22,526 nt of DNA from Pleurocapsa sp. MO_226.B13 (GCA_030064795.1 JASJEI010000061.1:1-22526); one strand, 5' to 3'. Positions 1 to 6,731 are shown, counted from the first letter of the stretch. Notes: generated by a model not told the origin, from the sequence alone. Made by a program: numbers and translations.

Positions 1-37
1 TATTCAAATGGATAAGTTTTAGCCAGAGGTTATTGCC

Positions 38-103
38 CGCCGACCGCCCCAATTGTGAGGGGTAAGCGTGTCAAAGTCCCCAAATTCGTAGGGGCGGTCG
101 GCG
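38..103. repeat. 13-bp perfect inverted repeat
   Basis: CGCCGACCGCCCC at 38-50 is matched by its exact complement at 91-103, enclosing 40 bp that contain further short C4/G4 pairings. This resembles the small dispersed hairpin repeats common between cyanobacterial genes, but no T run follows, so a terminator is not indicated. Function unknown. Confidence 0.6.
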
Positions 104-376
104 AAGGCTGACCAACTTTGACCAGGTTTTCTCTCGGGGTAGGAATCCCTCAGGGGAAATGGTTCCCCATACTAAACAACCAGTTCAGGTCGCACACAGC
201 CCAGGTAAACCAGAAAAGCTGGCTCAGAATCGGTGGCATTGCCCCAATTATGGCGATCGCCTTTGGTGGCTTCGCAGATAGCGACATTTTCGCAAAGTCG
301 AGTTACTTCAAAACTTCCGTGAGGTGAGACTTTTAGTTTTTGATTTAACATGATAATGATCTGATTATTTTGGGTC

Positions 377-420
377 TTAATCGAGGTGTGATACTTTGGT
401 CGGTTTCTAACCTCGATTAA
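377..420. repeat. 11-bp inverted repeat (hairpin or operator)
   Basis: TTAATCGAGGT at 377-387 pairs perfectly with ACCTCGATTAA at 410-420 across a 22-bp loop. It lies about 100 bp upstream of the gene at 522. No T tract follows, so it could be an operator as easily as a weak terminator. Confidence 0.5.
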
Positions 421-434
421 TGTAATTATAGCGC

Positions 435-487
435 GTCGTCATGCTGTAATCAATAGTTTCAACAAAACTTTATAGTATGTCGTCATG
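435..487 (+). promoter_or_regulatory. Paired GTCGTCATG repeats upstream of the RHH-like gene
   Basis: GTCGTCATG occurs at 435-443 and 479-487, each preceded by TATAG and four bases, with the copies exactly 44 bp apart (about four helical turns). A possible -10 box (TAGAAT, 489-494) follows the second copy. The spacing and position suit a binding site for a regulator, perhaps the product of the gene at 522. This is inference; the repeats themselves are plain in the sequence. Confidence 0.4.
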
Positions 488-521
488 TTAGAATAAACCA
501 GTAAATAGGAAATTAAGAATT

Positions 522-743
522 ATGCCAGGAACTAAATCTAGCGGAAGACCTGGGGGAAATCCAGATTTAGAAGAATATCAGTTCGAGCAAAAATATGACT
601 GGGATGAGCCATGTACTGCAAAGATGACTTTAAGGCTTCCTCCATCACTTTATGAAGAGGTAAAAAAACTTCCCAACTGGCAAGAAAGAGTTAGAAAAGC
701 GATCGCCAAAGAACTAGAACAAGCAAAGACTGACGCGAGTTGA
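522..743 (+). CDS. Small ribbon-helix-helix-like protein
   Basis: A 73-residue protein starting at ATG 522. The N-terminus (GRPGGNPDLEEYQFEQKYDW) is polar and probably flexible. Residues 34-40 (KMTLRLP) could form a beta strand, followed by two predicted helices (PSLYEEVKKL, then WQERVRKAIAKELEQ). That strand-helix-helix order and length fit a ribbon-helix-helix (CopG/Arc-type) DNA-binding fold; short proteins beginning SGRPGGNP are a type I associate with cyanobacterial plasmids. The gene contains a HIP1 octamer and normal base composition, so it is native-looking. Paired 9-bp repeats upstream may be its operator. The T-depleted tract begins right after its stop. An antitoxin or copy-control role is possible, but no toxin gene is adjacent. 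Confidence 0.65.
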   Translation: MPGTKSSGRPGGNPDLEEYQFEQKYDWDEPCTAKMTLRLPPSLYEEVKKLPNWQERVRKAIAKELEQAKTDAS

Positions 744-1506
744 GGAGAGGTGGGGGTTTATCTCCCGCCCGACGAACGAGCAAAGAGAACAACCGACAAA
801 GAAACTAAAACAAGGACAACTGCGCAGAAACGGGGGCAGGAACACCAAGCCACCAACAGCCACCAGGAACGGCAGACAAAGACCAGGAAACCCCAGCCCA
901 CACGGGAGGACGAGAACCAGCAGGAAGCCAAAGCAACACCCGCCGACCGCGACCAAGGGCAAAGGCAGCAGAGCCGAAAGACCCCGACCCCCGACCAGCA
1001 AAGAAACGGGACGGAGCAACCCCAGCAGGACAACCGCCAACGGGAACGACAACCAGCAAACCGCGAGAACCAGCAGCCACAGACAACACGCAGCGAGAAG
1101 AACGACGGGCAAAAGCGGAACGACCAGAACCAAACCGACCAGAGGCGACGGAGAACACCAAAAGGGACGGAGAAGACCCGAAGAAGGAGCGAACAGCCGA
1201 GTCAACGCCCCTCGCGCAACCAACTGAAACACGAACCCCAGAAGGAACCAGAGGCAAAAGCGCAGACAAAGCAGCCGAAGCAGCAGCCGACGGGGAACGA
1301 GAACCCGAAAAACCAACGGACACCACACCAGCAAACACGGAAGACGAAGCGAGAACCGACACGGAAAAATCTTTAAATAAACAACTACAATTATATCACA
1401 AAATCGTGGCAAAAACCACCCCAAACCCAGGCAGGACAAGGAACACAGCACAAACAGACAACCGCCGAAAAAGAGCGAACACCCTCTCTCTTCTCTCCAC
1501 CTCTCC
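744..1506. repeat. Inverted repeat arms enclosing T-depleted tract 1
   Basis: GGAGAGGTGG at 744-753 is the exact complement of CCACCTCTCC at 1497-1506. In RNA the pairing extends to 13 bp (744-756 with 1494-1506) with two G-U wobbles. The arms enclose the T-poor tract, so a transcript could close into a stem holding a large loop nearly free of U. The right arm lies in a 26-nt pyrimidine run (1482-1507) broken by a single A. Both arms are low in complexity, so chance pairing is possible. Confidence 0.4.
822..1369 (+). other. T-depleted tract 1 (A/C/G only)
   Basis: From 822 to 1201 there are 380 consecutive bases without T; 1226-1369 adds another 144. The only T in 822-1369 are at 1202, 1212 and 1225. 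A sample line (901-960) has 20 A, 21 C, 19 G and no T. All stop codons begin with T, so all three + frames are open; on the minus strand the tract lacks A, and all stops contain A, so those frames are open too. The 208-codon + frame at 750-1376 (GTG start after GAGGAG) and the minus-strand frames are therefore not good evidence for genes: any + frame here encodes only K, N, T, R, S, Q, H, P, E, D, A and G. I treat it as probably non-coding, but a disordered hydrophilic protein cannot be excluded. Confidence 0.9.
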
Positions 1507-1509
1507 CAA

Positions 1510-1742
1510 AAAAAACTAACCGAGCGCAGCGAGACAGCTTAATGTAACCAGCGAACGTAGCACCCAAGAGTGCGATAAAAGCACGGCCATCAAGCGAACG
1601 ATGGGAGCGATGAGGAGCTGGCGATCGCTTAATTTGGAAAACAGATTACATAGCTGGCGACGATGAGCGACCCAAATAAACAAAAGGGGCTACCACTAAA
1701 AAGAAATAAAAGATAGCCCCAACCACCTGTGAGCGACTGGCT
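1510..1742. other. Intergenic DNA rich in GAGCGA-like words
   Basis: No gene is visible. Short variants of GAGCGA, AGCGAAC and AGCGAGAC recur here and on into the recombinase remnant, together with one HIP1 octamer near 1622. A possible terminator sits at 1686-1720. Confidence 0.5.
1686..1720. terminator. Hairpin, possible terminator
   Basis: GGGGCTA at 1686-1692 pairs with TAGCCCC at 1714-1720 across a 21-nt A-rich loop. There is no T run on the + side. On the minus strand the stem is followed by TTTTG, which would fit a weak terminator for leftward transcription. Low certainty. Confidence 0.3.
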
Positions 1743-1988
1743 GTGCTATACTCTCACATTCGTTGCGGAGTGAGCGAAATAACCGAGCGATTAGCGAGAC
1801 GGACTGAGTGTAAGGCGTTTGGGATTTATCGAGATGTAGCTGTAGGGTTAGGGCGATCGCAATATGCAGATATCTCTTTAAGACATATTCAAGAGATATC
1901 AGGGCATAACGATATGGGGACTTTGCAGAGATATCTAGAAGTGTCTCTAGAGCAGAAGAGAAAAGCTGTATCGGTGATTGGTTGGTAG
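1743..1988 (+). pseudogene. Tyrosine recombinase, C-terminal remnant
   Basis: The last 37 residues (from SLRHIQEISGHNDMGTLQRY onward) match the end of a phage/XerC-type tyrosine recombinase: the HxxLGH-like box, here ISGHNDMGT, followed by the nucleophile tyrosine in QRYLEV. Nothing upstream corresponds to the rest of the catalytic domain: the HxLR box and the first arginine are missing, and residues 1-40 show no similarity I recognise. This is a 5'-truncated or rearranged fragment, not a working enzyme. It is not the same gene as the intact recombinase at 8304, whose C-terminus differs (SLGHSSLAVTSRYLHVQP). It marks past integration near this spot. Confidence 0.7.
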
Positions 1989-2064
1989 TTTCAAAATTAT
2001 TAAGAGATTTACACCAGATTAACGTTCTAAACTTCTAACTATAACCTCAAGTTTTGAGCAGAAA

Positions 2065-4257
2065 ATGACTAACCTAGTTACCACTATTCAATCTTTTGTC
2101 TATGCTTTCATCTTGGCTCAGTCTTCATCTGCATCAAAACCTGACAAACTACCTTCACCGCCAATTCCTCCATTTCTTCAAGAATTTTTTAGTAATAATC
2201 CTTTTTTTGCCTGGGTATTTTGGTTATTTACTGCTCTTGCCATAGGAGTTGCAGCAGTTGCTGCTTTAACAGGAAATCTCCAGAAGATAATTGATTTCTG
2301 TCAGACAAATTTACTCCGAAAACAAGCTGAAGTATCTGAAAAAGAGCTGCTTAAATTCAGAAAGCAACTATTAGAGAGACTTAAAAGTGATATCTCGATT
2401 CGGATAGCAGATTCTTTACACAATCTGATCAAAATAGATTTGCAGAGGGAAGAACAGCGTCAGCAAGTTGGCAGAAGAAGTGAGGATTTAGTTCCTGAAG
2501 ACCCAGAAAATAGTAATCTAATCAACCGAGTAGTTCAGCTCATTCATAGAGACGATTGTCAAACTACTCAACTAAGACCAACCCAAAAGATTACCCAAAA
2601 GATTATTGAGTTCTTCTATGACCATGATATTCAGAGAAAATTATTAATCTTAGGAGAACCAGGGGCAGGAAAAACAACTGAACTTCTTAGCTTGACTCAA
2701 GATTTGGTTAAAAGAGTGATCGCCGATGAAAATGCTCCAATACCAATTATTTTTGAACTAAGCACCTGGAAGCACGATCGACCAATTGGTGATTGGTTAA
2801 TAGAACAATTATCTGACATTTATAAAGGATTACCTAAAGCAGTTGCAGAACATTTGATAAATAATCAGCAGATTATTCCCTTACTTGATGGTTTAGACGA
2901 ATTAGGATTAGAAGGTGAGAAGAAATGTATTGTTGCCATCAATGAATTTTTAGAAGACAGTAGCTTTCAACCTGGATTAGTAGTGTGCTGTCGGCGGGAA
3001 GAATACGAACAAGCTCAAACCAAACTTAATCAATTGAAGGGGGCTATTTATCTAAGTCCCTTATCAGACAATCAGATTCAGCAATACCTAAAAAGATTAA
3101 ATCGTTCAAGTATTTGGAATGAAACGATAGTCAATGAGCCTAGTTTGTTGAAATTATGCCGTGTACCATTATTTTTAACTATGTTAGTAGTTGCTTACCA
3201 GGGAAGAGCAATTAAAAACGAGTCGGAACTATTTGAAGCTTACATCGAAAAGCAACTTAATAATCCTGATAGTCAAGGCACATATCCACCTAGGAAAAGC
3301 CCTAGTCAAAAACAAACTATGCATTATCTAGTTTGGCTGGCAAGAAAACTTGAAGCTGAAAGAGAAACTGAATTTTTAATTGAAGAAATGCAGCCTACGT
3401 GGCTTGAGTCAACTAAACAAAAAATTGCTTACAGGCTAGTTGTCGGGCTGATTGTCGGGCTGATGTTCTGGCTGGGTGTTGGGCTAATTTACGGGCTGAT
3501 TTACATGATTTACGGGCTAAGTGACTGGCTGATTCACGGGCTGAGGGTCGGGCTGATTGGGGGGCTGATGGTCTGGTTGATTGCCGAGCTGATTTTAAAT
3601 CGAAATAGATTCAAACTTATTCCTATCAAATCAACTGAAAAAATTAGCTGGTCTTTTAGAAAATTTAGAAAAGTTTATCGTAATGTTCTGATTTTGTGCT
3701 TTATATTCGGGCTGATTGTCGGAGTGAGTAGCGGTGCGATTGAGGGGCTGATGATCTGGTTGATTATAGGTCTGATTGTCGGTCTGATTGTTGGTCTGAT
3801 TGTTGGTCTGATTGCTGGTTTTAGCGGTTCAGAAATAGAAAATAAAAACTTCCCCAATCAAGGAATTTGGAATTCTTGGAAAAATGGGCTGGTGTTCGGG
3901 CTGGTGTTCGGGCTGATTGTCGGGCTGATGTTAGAGTTAGGGCTGATGTTCTGGTTAGGGCTGATGTTAGAGTTAGGGCTGATTGAGGAGCCGAAGGCAC
4001 AGCTGTTAAGGCTGATTGGCGGGCTGATGTTCTGGCTGGGTGTTGGGCTAATTTACGGGCTATTTTTCGGGCTTAACAGTGTCATTCAGCATTTTGCTTT
4101 ACGTCTCATTCTTTGCCGAAATGATTATATTCCTTGGAACTATGCTAAATTCCTCGATCATGCAGCCAAGCATAAATTTATTCAACGAGTAGGTGGTCGC
4201 TATCGATTTATGCACGACTTGTTAAGAAAACACTTTGCTCATATGTCATTAAGATAG
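2065..4257 (+). CDS. Membrane NACHT-domain NTPase with repetitive membrane region
   Basis: This 730-residue protein is a STAND-class NTPase. An N-terminal hydrophobic segment (about residues 46-70) is followed by a charged helical stretch and a NACHT domain: Walker A GEPGAGKTT at 197-205 (Lys203), Walker B LLDGLDEL at 273-280 (Asp275) and a downstream CCRREEYE motif. Residues about 455-685 are a long membrane region built of GLIVGL, GLMFWLG and GLIYGL units; two 42-bp stretches are identical at DNA level. The C-terminus (IPWNYAKFLDHAAKHKFIQR, then YRFMHDLLRKHFA) is the conserved tail seen in cyanobacterial NACHT proteins. Bacterial NACHT proteins include anti-phage defence sensors, so a membrane-acting defence or signalling switch is plausible, but no effector partner is adjacent. 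It carries no HIP1 site. The start has only a weak ribosome-binding site. Confidence 0.85.
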   Translation: MTNLVTTIQSFVYAFILAQSSSASKPDKLPSPPIPPFLQEFFSNNPFFAWVFWLFTALAIGVAAVAALTGNLQKIIDFCQTNLLRKQAEVSEKELLKFRKQLLERLKSDISIRIADSLHNLIKIDLQREEQRQQVGRRSEDLVPEDPENSNLINRVVQLIHRDDCQTTQLRPTQKITQKIIEFFYDHDIQRKLLILGEPGAGKTTELLSLTQDLVKRVIADENAPIPIIFELSTWKHDRPIGDWLIEQLSDIYKGLPKAVAEHLINNQQIIPLLDGLDELGLEGEKKCIVAINEFLEDSSFQPGLVVCCRREEYEQAQTKLNQLKGAIYLSPLSDNQIQQYLKRLNRSSIWNETIVNEPSLLKLCRVPLFLTMLVVAYQGRAIKNESELFEAYIEKQLNNPDSQGTYPPRKSPSQKQTMHYLVWLARKLEAERETEFLIEEMQPTWLESTKQKIAYRLVVGLIVGLMFWLGVGLIYGLIYMIYGLSDWLIHGLRVGLIGGLMVWLIAELILNRNRFKLIPIKSTEKISWSFRKFRKVYRNVLILCFIFGLIVGVSSGAIEGLMIWLIIGLIVGLIVGLIVGLIAGFSGSEIENKNFPNQGIWNSWKNGLVFGLVFGLIVGLMLELGLMFWLGLMLELGLIEEPKAQLLRLIGGLMFWLGVGLIYGLFFGLNSVIQHFALRLILCRNDYIPWNYAKFLDHAAKHKFIQRVGGRYRFMHDLLRKHFAHMSLR
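3456..4061 (+). repeat. Perfect 42-bp direct repeat within the NACHT gene
   Basis: Positions 3456-3497 and 4020-4061 are identical over 42 bp and lie in the same reading frame 564 bp (188 codons) apart; both encode GLMFWLGVGLIYGL. Shorter units (GGGCTGATTGTC and variants) are tandemly repeated between them, for example at 3765-3820. Recombination between copies would change the number of membrane segments without shifting frame. Confidence 0.9.
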
Positions 4258-4300
4258 TAATTCCACCTAATACAGATTTCGTAGAATGAGCTTAAGCAGT

Positions 4301-4320
4301 AGATATTTAAAATAATATCT
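4301..4320. repeat. AT-rich hairpin after the NACHT gene
   Basis: AGATATT (4301-4307) pairs with AATATCT (4314-4320) across 6 nt, about 45 bp after the NACHT stop codon. It is weak and lacks a T tail, so a role as terminator is only a possibility. Confidence 0.3.
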
Positions 4321-4359
4321 GGCTGGCGATCGCTTTAATCTAGGGGTCGATTTCCGCTT

Positions 4360-4433
4360 GGGAACGTAGCTCAATTAGGTAGAGCAAGTGACTCTTAATC
4401 GCTTGGTTGTGGGTTCGATTCCCACCGTTCTCA
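4360..4433 (+). tRNA. tRNA-Lys (anticodon CTT)
   Basis: A full cloverleaf can be folded. The acceptor stem is GGGAACG (4360-4366) with CGTTCTC (4426-4432, one G-U pair) and discriminator A4433. The D stem is GCTC/GAGC (4369-4372, 4382-4385). The anticodon stem AGTGA/TCGCT (4387-4391, 4399-4403) carries the loop CTCTTAA, giving anticodon CTT, which reads AAG. There is a 5-nt variable loop and a T stem GTGGG/CCCAC with loop TTCGATT. CCA is not encoded. A terminator follows within 15 bp, so this is a single-gene transcript. tRNA 3' ends are common integration sites, and two tyrosine-recombinase genes or remnants lie within the window. Confidence 0.95.
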
Positions 4434-4447
4434 TGCTTCTGTTAATG

Positions 4448-4474
4448 CCAGTCTTTTAAGGAGACTGGTTTTTT
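4448..4474 (+). terminator. Rho-independent terminator of tRNA-Lys
   Basis: CCAGTCT (4448-4454) pairs perfectly with AGACTGG (4462-4468) across a 7-nt loop, followed directly by TTTTTT (4469-4474). This is a classic intrinsic terminator, 15 bp after the tRNA. Confidence 0.9.
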
Positions 4475-4576
4475 GTGGTGATGCGATCGCCAAAAAAAGC
4501 GGTCAGACCCCGCGTCGCCGTCAGGCGCAAGGGAATGCTGACCAAGAAAGGGGGACGAACCCCCAACGAAGAAACT

Positions 4577-5215
4577 AGCGCACGACAGGGACAGAGACGA
4601 ACCAGACAGACCCCGACACCGAGCAAACGCCAGGACGAACCCACACCACAACACCGACCAAACGAGAGACAAGGAAGGCAAAGGCAGCAGCACGACCACG
4701 GGAAGCAAAACCGCACCAGACGACAGAGCCAGAAAAAGAACGCACAGAAGAACGCAGCAGCCAGGAACAACAGCCACGAGCCAAAGCCAAACCAACGACA
4801 CGACGGAAAGGAACAGAAACGCGACGAACAGACGAACGAGAACGAACAGAAAAAGAAAAACGCACGAGAGGAAACCCCCAAAAAGAAACGACAAAGGGGA
4901 GAAAGAGCGAGCAACAGAAACCACCCACGAGACAACTAGAACCAAACCCCCGAACGACGCAGACGAGCCACACGAGAAGACCGAGCAGCACCAGCCAACG
5001 GACGACCCGAACGAGAACGCAGCAGACAACAGGAAGAAGGCACAACCGCCGAACGAACCGCCAAAGAACAGGAAGCACCAACCCACCAAGGAGCAGGAGC
5101 AGGAGCAGGAGGAACGGAAGACGAACCAAACAAACGAGAACAGAAAACCAACCAGAGAACGAAAAGAACGAAAGCGAACACGAGAAAAAACCCCCAAAAG
5201 AGAGAAACAACGGCA
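4577..5215 (+). other. T-depleted tract 2 (A/C/G only)
   Basis: Only one T (4937) occurs in these 639 bases: 4577-4936 is 360 nt without T and 4938-5215 is 278 nt without T. Line 4621-4680 has 26 A, 20 C, 14 G and no T. As in tract 1, open frames exist in nearly all six frames simply because stop codons cannot form, so the long minus-strand frames and the 154-codon + frame are not supported as genes. A GGGGG-ACGAA-CCCCC hairpin sits at the left border (4550-4564), and a short GGAGCA tandem (5090-5111, nearly four units) lies inside. CAGACCCCG (4504-4512) and its complement (5337-5345) bracket the tract. It shows no evident sequence similarity to tract 1 beyond composition. Confidence 0.9.
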
Positions 5216-5565
5216 TCTCAAAAGCGGGGGCTACCGCGAAGGCATAGGGCAAGGCGGGCAAATAAAAAATGCGAAGCACCACAAAAAATAGCCCGACTCC
5301 GCTCGTGTAACCCTTGCCGAGCGTTACGGGGTCTGGGGTGTCCCCAGATAACAAACCGCGAAGCGCGACTACCCTTGCCCCCGCTATACTTAAATGGCTG
5401 TGTGATATACGCTACAGACCGAAAGTGGGGGAAGCAAAGCGACCGAACCCGCCTTGGGGACGAAAGGGGGAAAGCAATAAAACCGCGAAGCGACCACTAA
5501 TTATTAAAGCGATCGCACTAATAGAGAAAAAGCTTAATTCTTACTTGTCTTGCCAAATACCCAAT
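5216..5565. other. Non-coding stretch with AAACCGCGAAGCG repeats
   Basis: No gene is supported. The 13-bp word AAACCGCGAAGCG occurs at 5353-5365 and 5480-5492, with a partial copy near 5231. T content is still low in parts but far above that of the preceding tract. One HIP1 octamer lies near 5508. A 95-codon open frame at 5314-5601 has no recognisable features and is not called. Confidence 0.5.
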
Positions 5566-5865
5566 TTACCTTCTTTGGCTATTGTAGAGAGCCCTGGCTA
5601 AATGTTCGGGTTCTCTACATTGATTCGCTTGTTTGATATTCCTACGTGCCATTCCCCTTTCAATTAGCCAAGTATTAAGGTGTATTTCCTGTCCTGTTAA
5701 TTCATTGGGAGTGTTAGATACGTGCTTTACTAGTTCCACATCGGATCCTGGCGATCGTGATCCCCAGGCTTCATAGCTATTTCCTACTCTTTCTAGTTCT
5801 ACGTAAGGTGGAAATTTTCATGCACGAACGCTCGATACATCTTCCTTTTTGGCTTGGTCTAATAT
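5566..5865 (-). pseudogene. Unknown gene remnant with in-frame TGA
   Basis: Reading leftwards from 5865, one frame gives ILDQAKKEDVSSVRA, then TGA (5818-5820), then about 83 residues from KFPPYVELERVGNSYEAWGS to ARALYNSQRR and a TAA stop at 5566. The text on both sides of the TGA has a normal protein-like composition, and a single TGG to TGA change (Trp to stop) would explain the interruption. There is no start codon: the frame emerges from the 3' end of the monophosphatase gene, so the 5' part has been lost. I do not recognise the family. The downstream part lacks an obvious ATG start of its own. Confidence 0.5.
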
Positions 5866-6731
5866 GAAAAAATAATATTGTCAAAGACATACTGCCGCGA
5901 CTGCTTCATCTGACGGAGAACATCTAGCGTCTGTGTTAGCAGCTCTGGGTTGTTACAGGCTATATAGTCCACCTGCTGAGAAGACTCCATGCTCACTTCA
6001 TCGAGAGAATTCCCTGACAAATCGCAGAGAATTCCTCCAGCATATTTGAGAATCGGGTAAGCCAAGAGGTTAAAATTGTCCGAACCTTTCCTGGCTTCTA
6101 TCATCAAATCAGCAGCATTTCTGGCAATTTCACAAATTTCCATACCAGCATTGTCGATAGCGCGGAGATCTCGGCACAGCAGAAAGATGGGAAAGCTGCC
6201 TTCAAGTTGGTTTTTGGCCAGGGAATACCCCGGTCTAAGATAGGCTGTGGCTTCCGACAAACGCGCCTTACCGACTGAGTGGATGCAGACTTCCTTTTGG
6301 GTGAGCTGGCTAAAAAAGTAGGAGGCACCCGACTGGGTGTAATAGATATCCCCAGAGCGAAATCCCTCTACATAGGCATAACTTAAGTCTTTCAGTTTGA
6401 TGCCTTTTGTCTTTTCTGAGATGGCGATGGCAATGCAAGGATCTCCCACCCCCCGTTCCCAATTAAGAGAGCCATCTATCGGGTCAATGAAAATGGAAAA
6501 GTCGGCGACATCTTTGTGTTCAACTGGTTCGGACTCTAGGTAAACATTGCATTGATAGTCCTTCAAAACCGACAAGATGACACTCGTCGCCATGGAGTCG
6601 ATTTGATGAGTAGACTTTAAGTCACTGCTCTTAGCTAGGGTTTCTCCCACCCAACCAGTTTTGGATAGGTTTTGCACCAGGGAGTTTTTCACTTTCTGGC
6701 TGATAGTTCTGCAAAGGCAATTGTAGTTCAT
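5859..6731 (-). CDS. Inositol-monophosphatase-like sugar phosphatase
   Basis: A 290-residue member of the FIG/inositol monophosphatase superfamily, Mg-dependent phosphatases acting on inositol phosphates, PAP or sugar bisphosphates. Visible motifs are ESE at 66-68 (equivalent of the GEE metal ligand), FIDPIDGSLNW at 81-91 (DPxDG metal site) and NAGMEICEIARNAADLMIEA at 194-213. The third metal motif, normally WDxAA, reads FNLLA at 220-224, so the usual Asp is Asn221; activity may be altered or lost. AGG at 231-233 is conserved. The last residues (FDNIIFSY) may have been acquired by fusion to the decayed gene downstream, whose frame overlaps this stop. It is probably transcribed alone. The exact substrate cannot be told from sequence. 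Confidence 0.8.
   Translation of the reverse strand: MNYNCLCRTISQKVKNSLVQNLSKTGWVGETLAKSSDLKSTHQIDSMATSVILSVLKDYQCNVYLESEPVEHKDVADFSIFIDPIDGSLNWERGVGDPCIAIAISEKTKGIKLKDLSYAYVEGFRSGDIYYTQSGASYFFSQLTQKEVCIHSVGKARLSEATAYLRPGYSLAKNQLEGSFPIFLLCRDLRAIDNAGMEICEIARNAADLMIEARKGSDNFNLLAYPILKYAGGILCDLSGNSLDEVSMESSQQVDYIACNNPELLTQTLDVLRQMKQSRQYVFDNIIFSY

Larger units (their letters stand above)
1..521. other. Intergenic stretch, no convincing gene
   Basis: I see no gene here. A 69-codon open frame at 118-327 starts with TTG, has no recognisable domain or ribosome-binding site, and I do not call it. The stretch holds the inverted repeats at 38-103 and 377-420 and the paired 9-bp repeats at 435-487, listed separately. 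Confidence 0.6.

Noticed and set aside
118..327. 69-codon + frame starting with TTG
   Set aside because: No ribosome-binding site, no recognisable domain, and it starts just after an inverted repeat. Not enough to call a gene.
750..1376. 208-codon hydrophilic + frame with GTG start and GAGGAG upstream
   Set aside because: The frame is open because the tract has almost no T. Other frames on both strands are equally open, and no frame shows a recognisable domain. Kept as a possibility only in the tract entry.
822..5215. A diversity-generating retroelement as source of the T-less tracts
   Set aside because: Such elements mutate adenines in regions of about 100-150 bp and need a reverse transcriptase and a template repeat. 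None is visible here, and the tracts are far longer. The related idea of adenine-directed mutation is kept as an untested hypothesis.
4442..5354. Several long hydrophobic minus-strand frames (up to 259 codons) rich in S, F, V, L, C
   Set aside because: They lie over the T-depleted tract 2, where minus-strand stops cannot form. Composition alone explains both their length and their hydrophobic look.
5314..5601. 95-codon + frame after tract 2
   Set aside because: Low-complexity composition, overlaps repeat words and runs antisense into the decayed gene at 5566; no domain.
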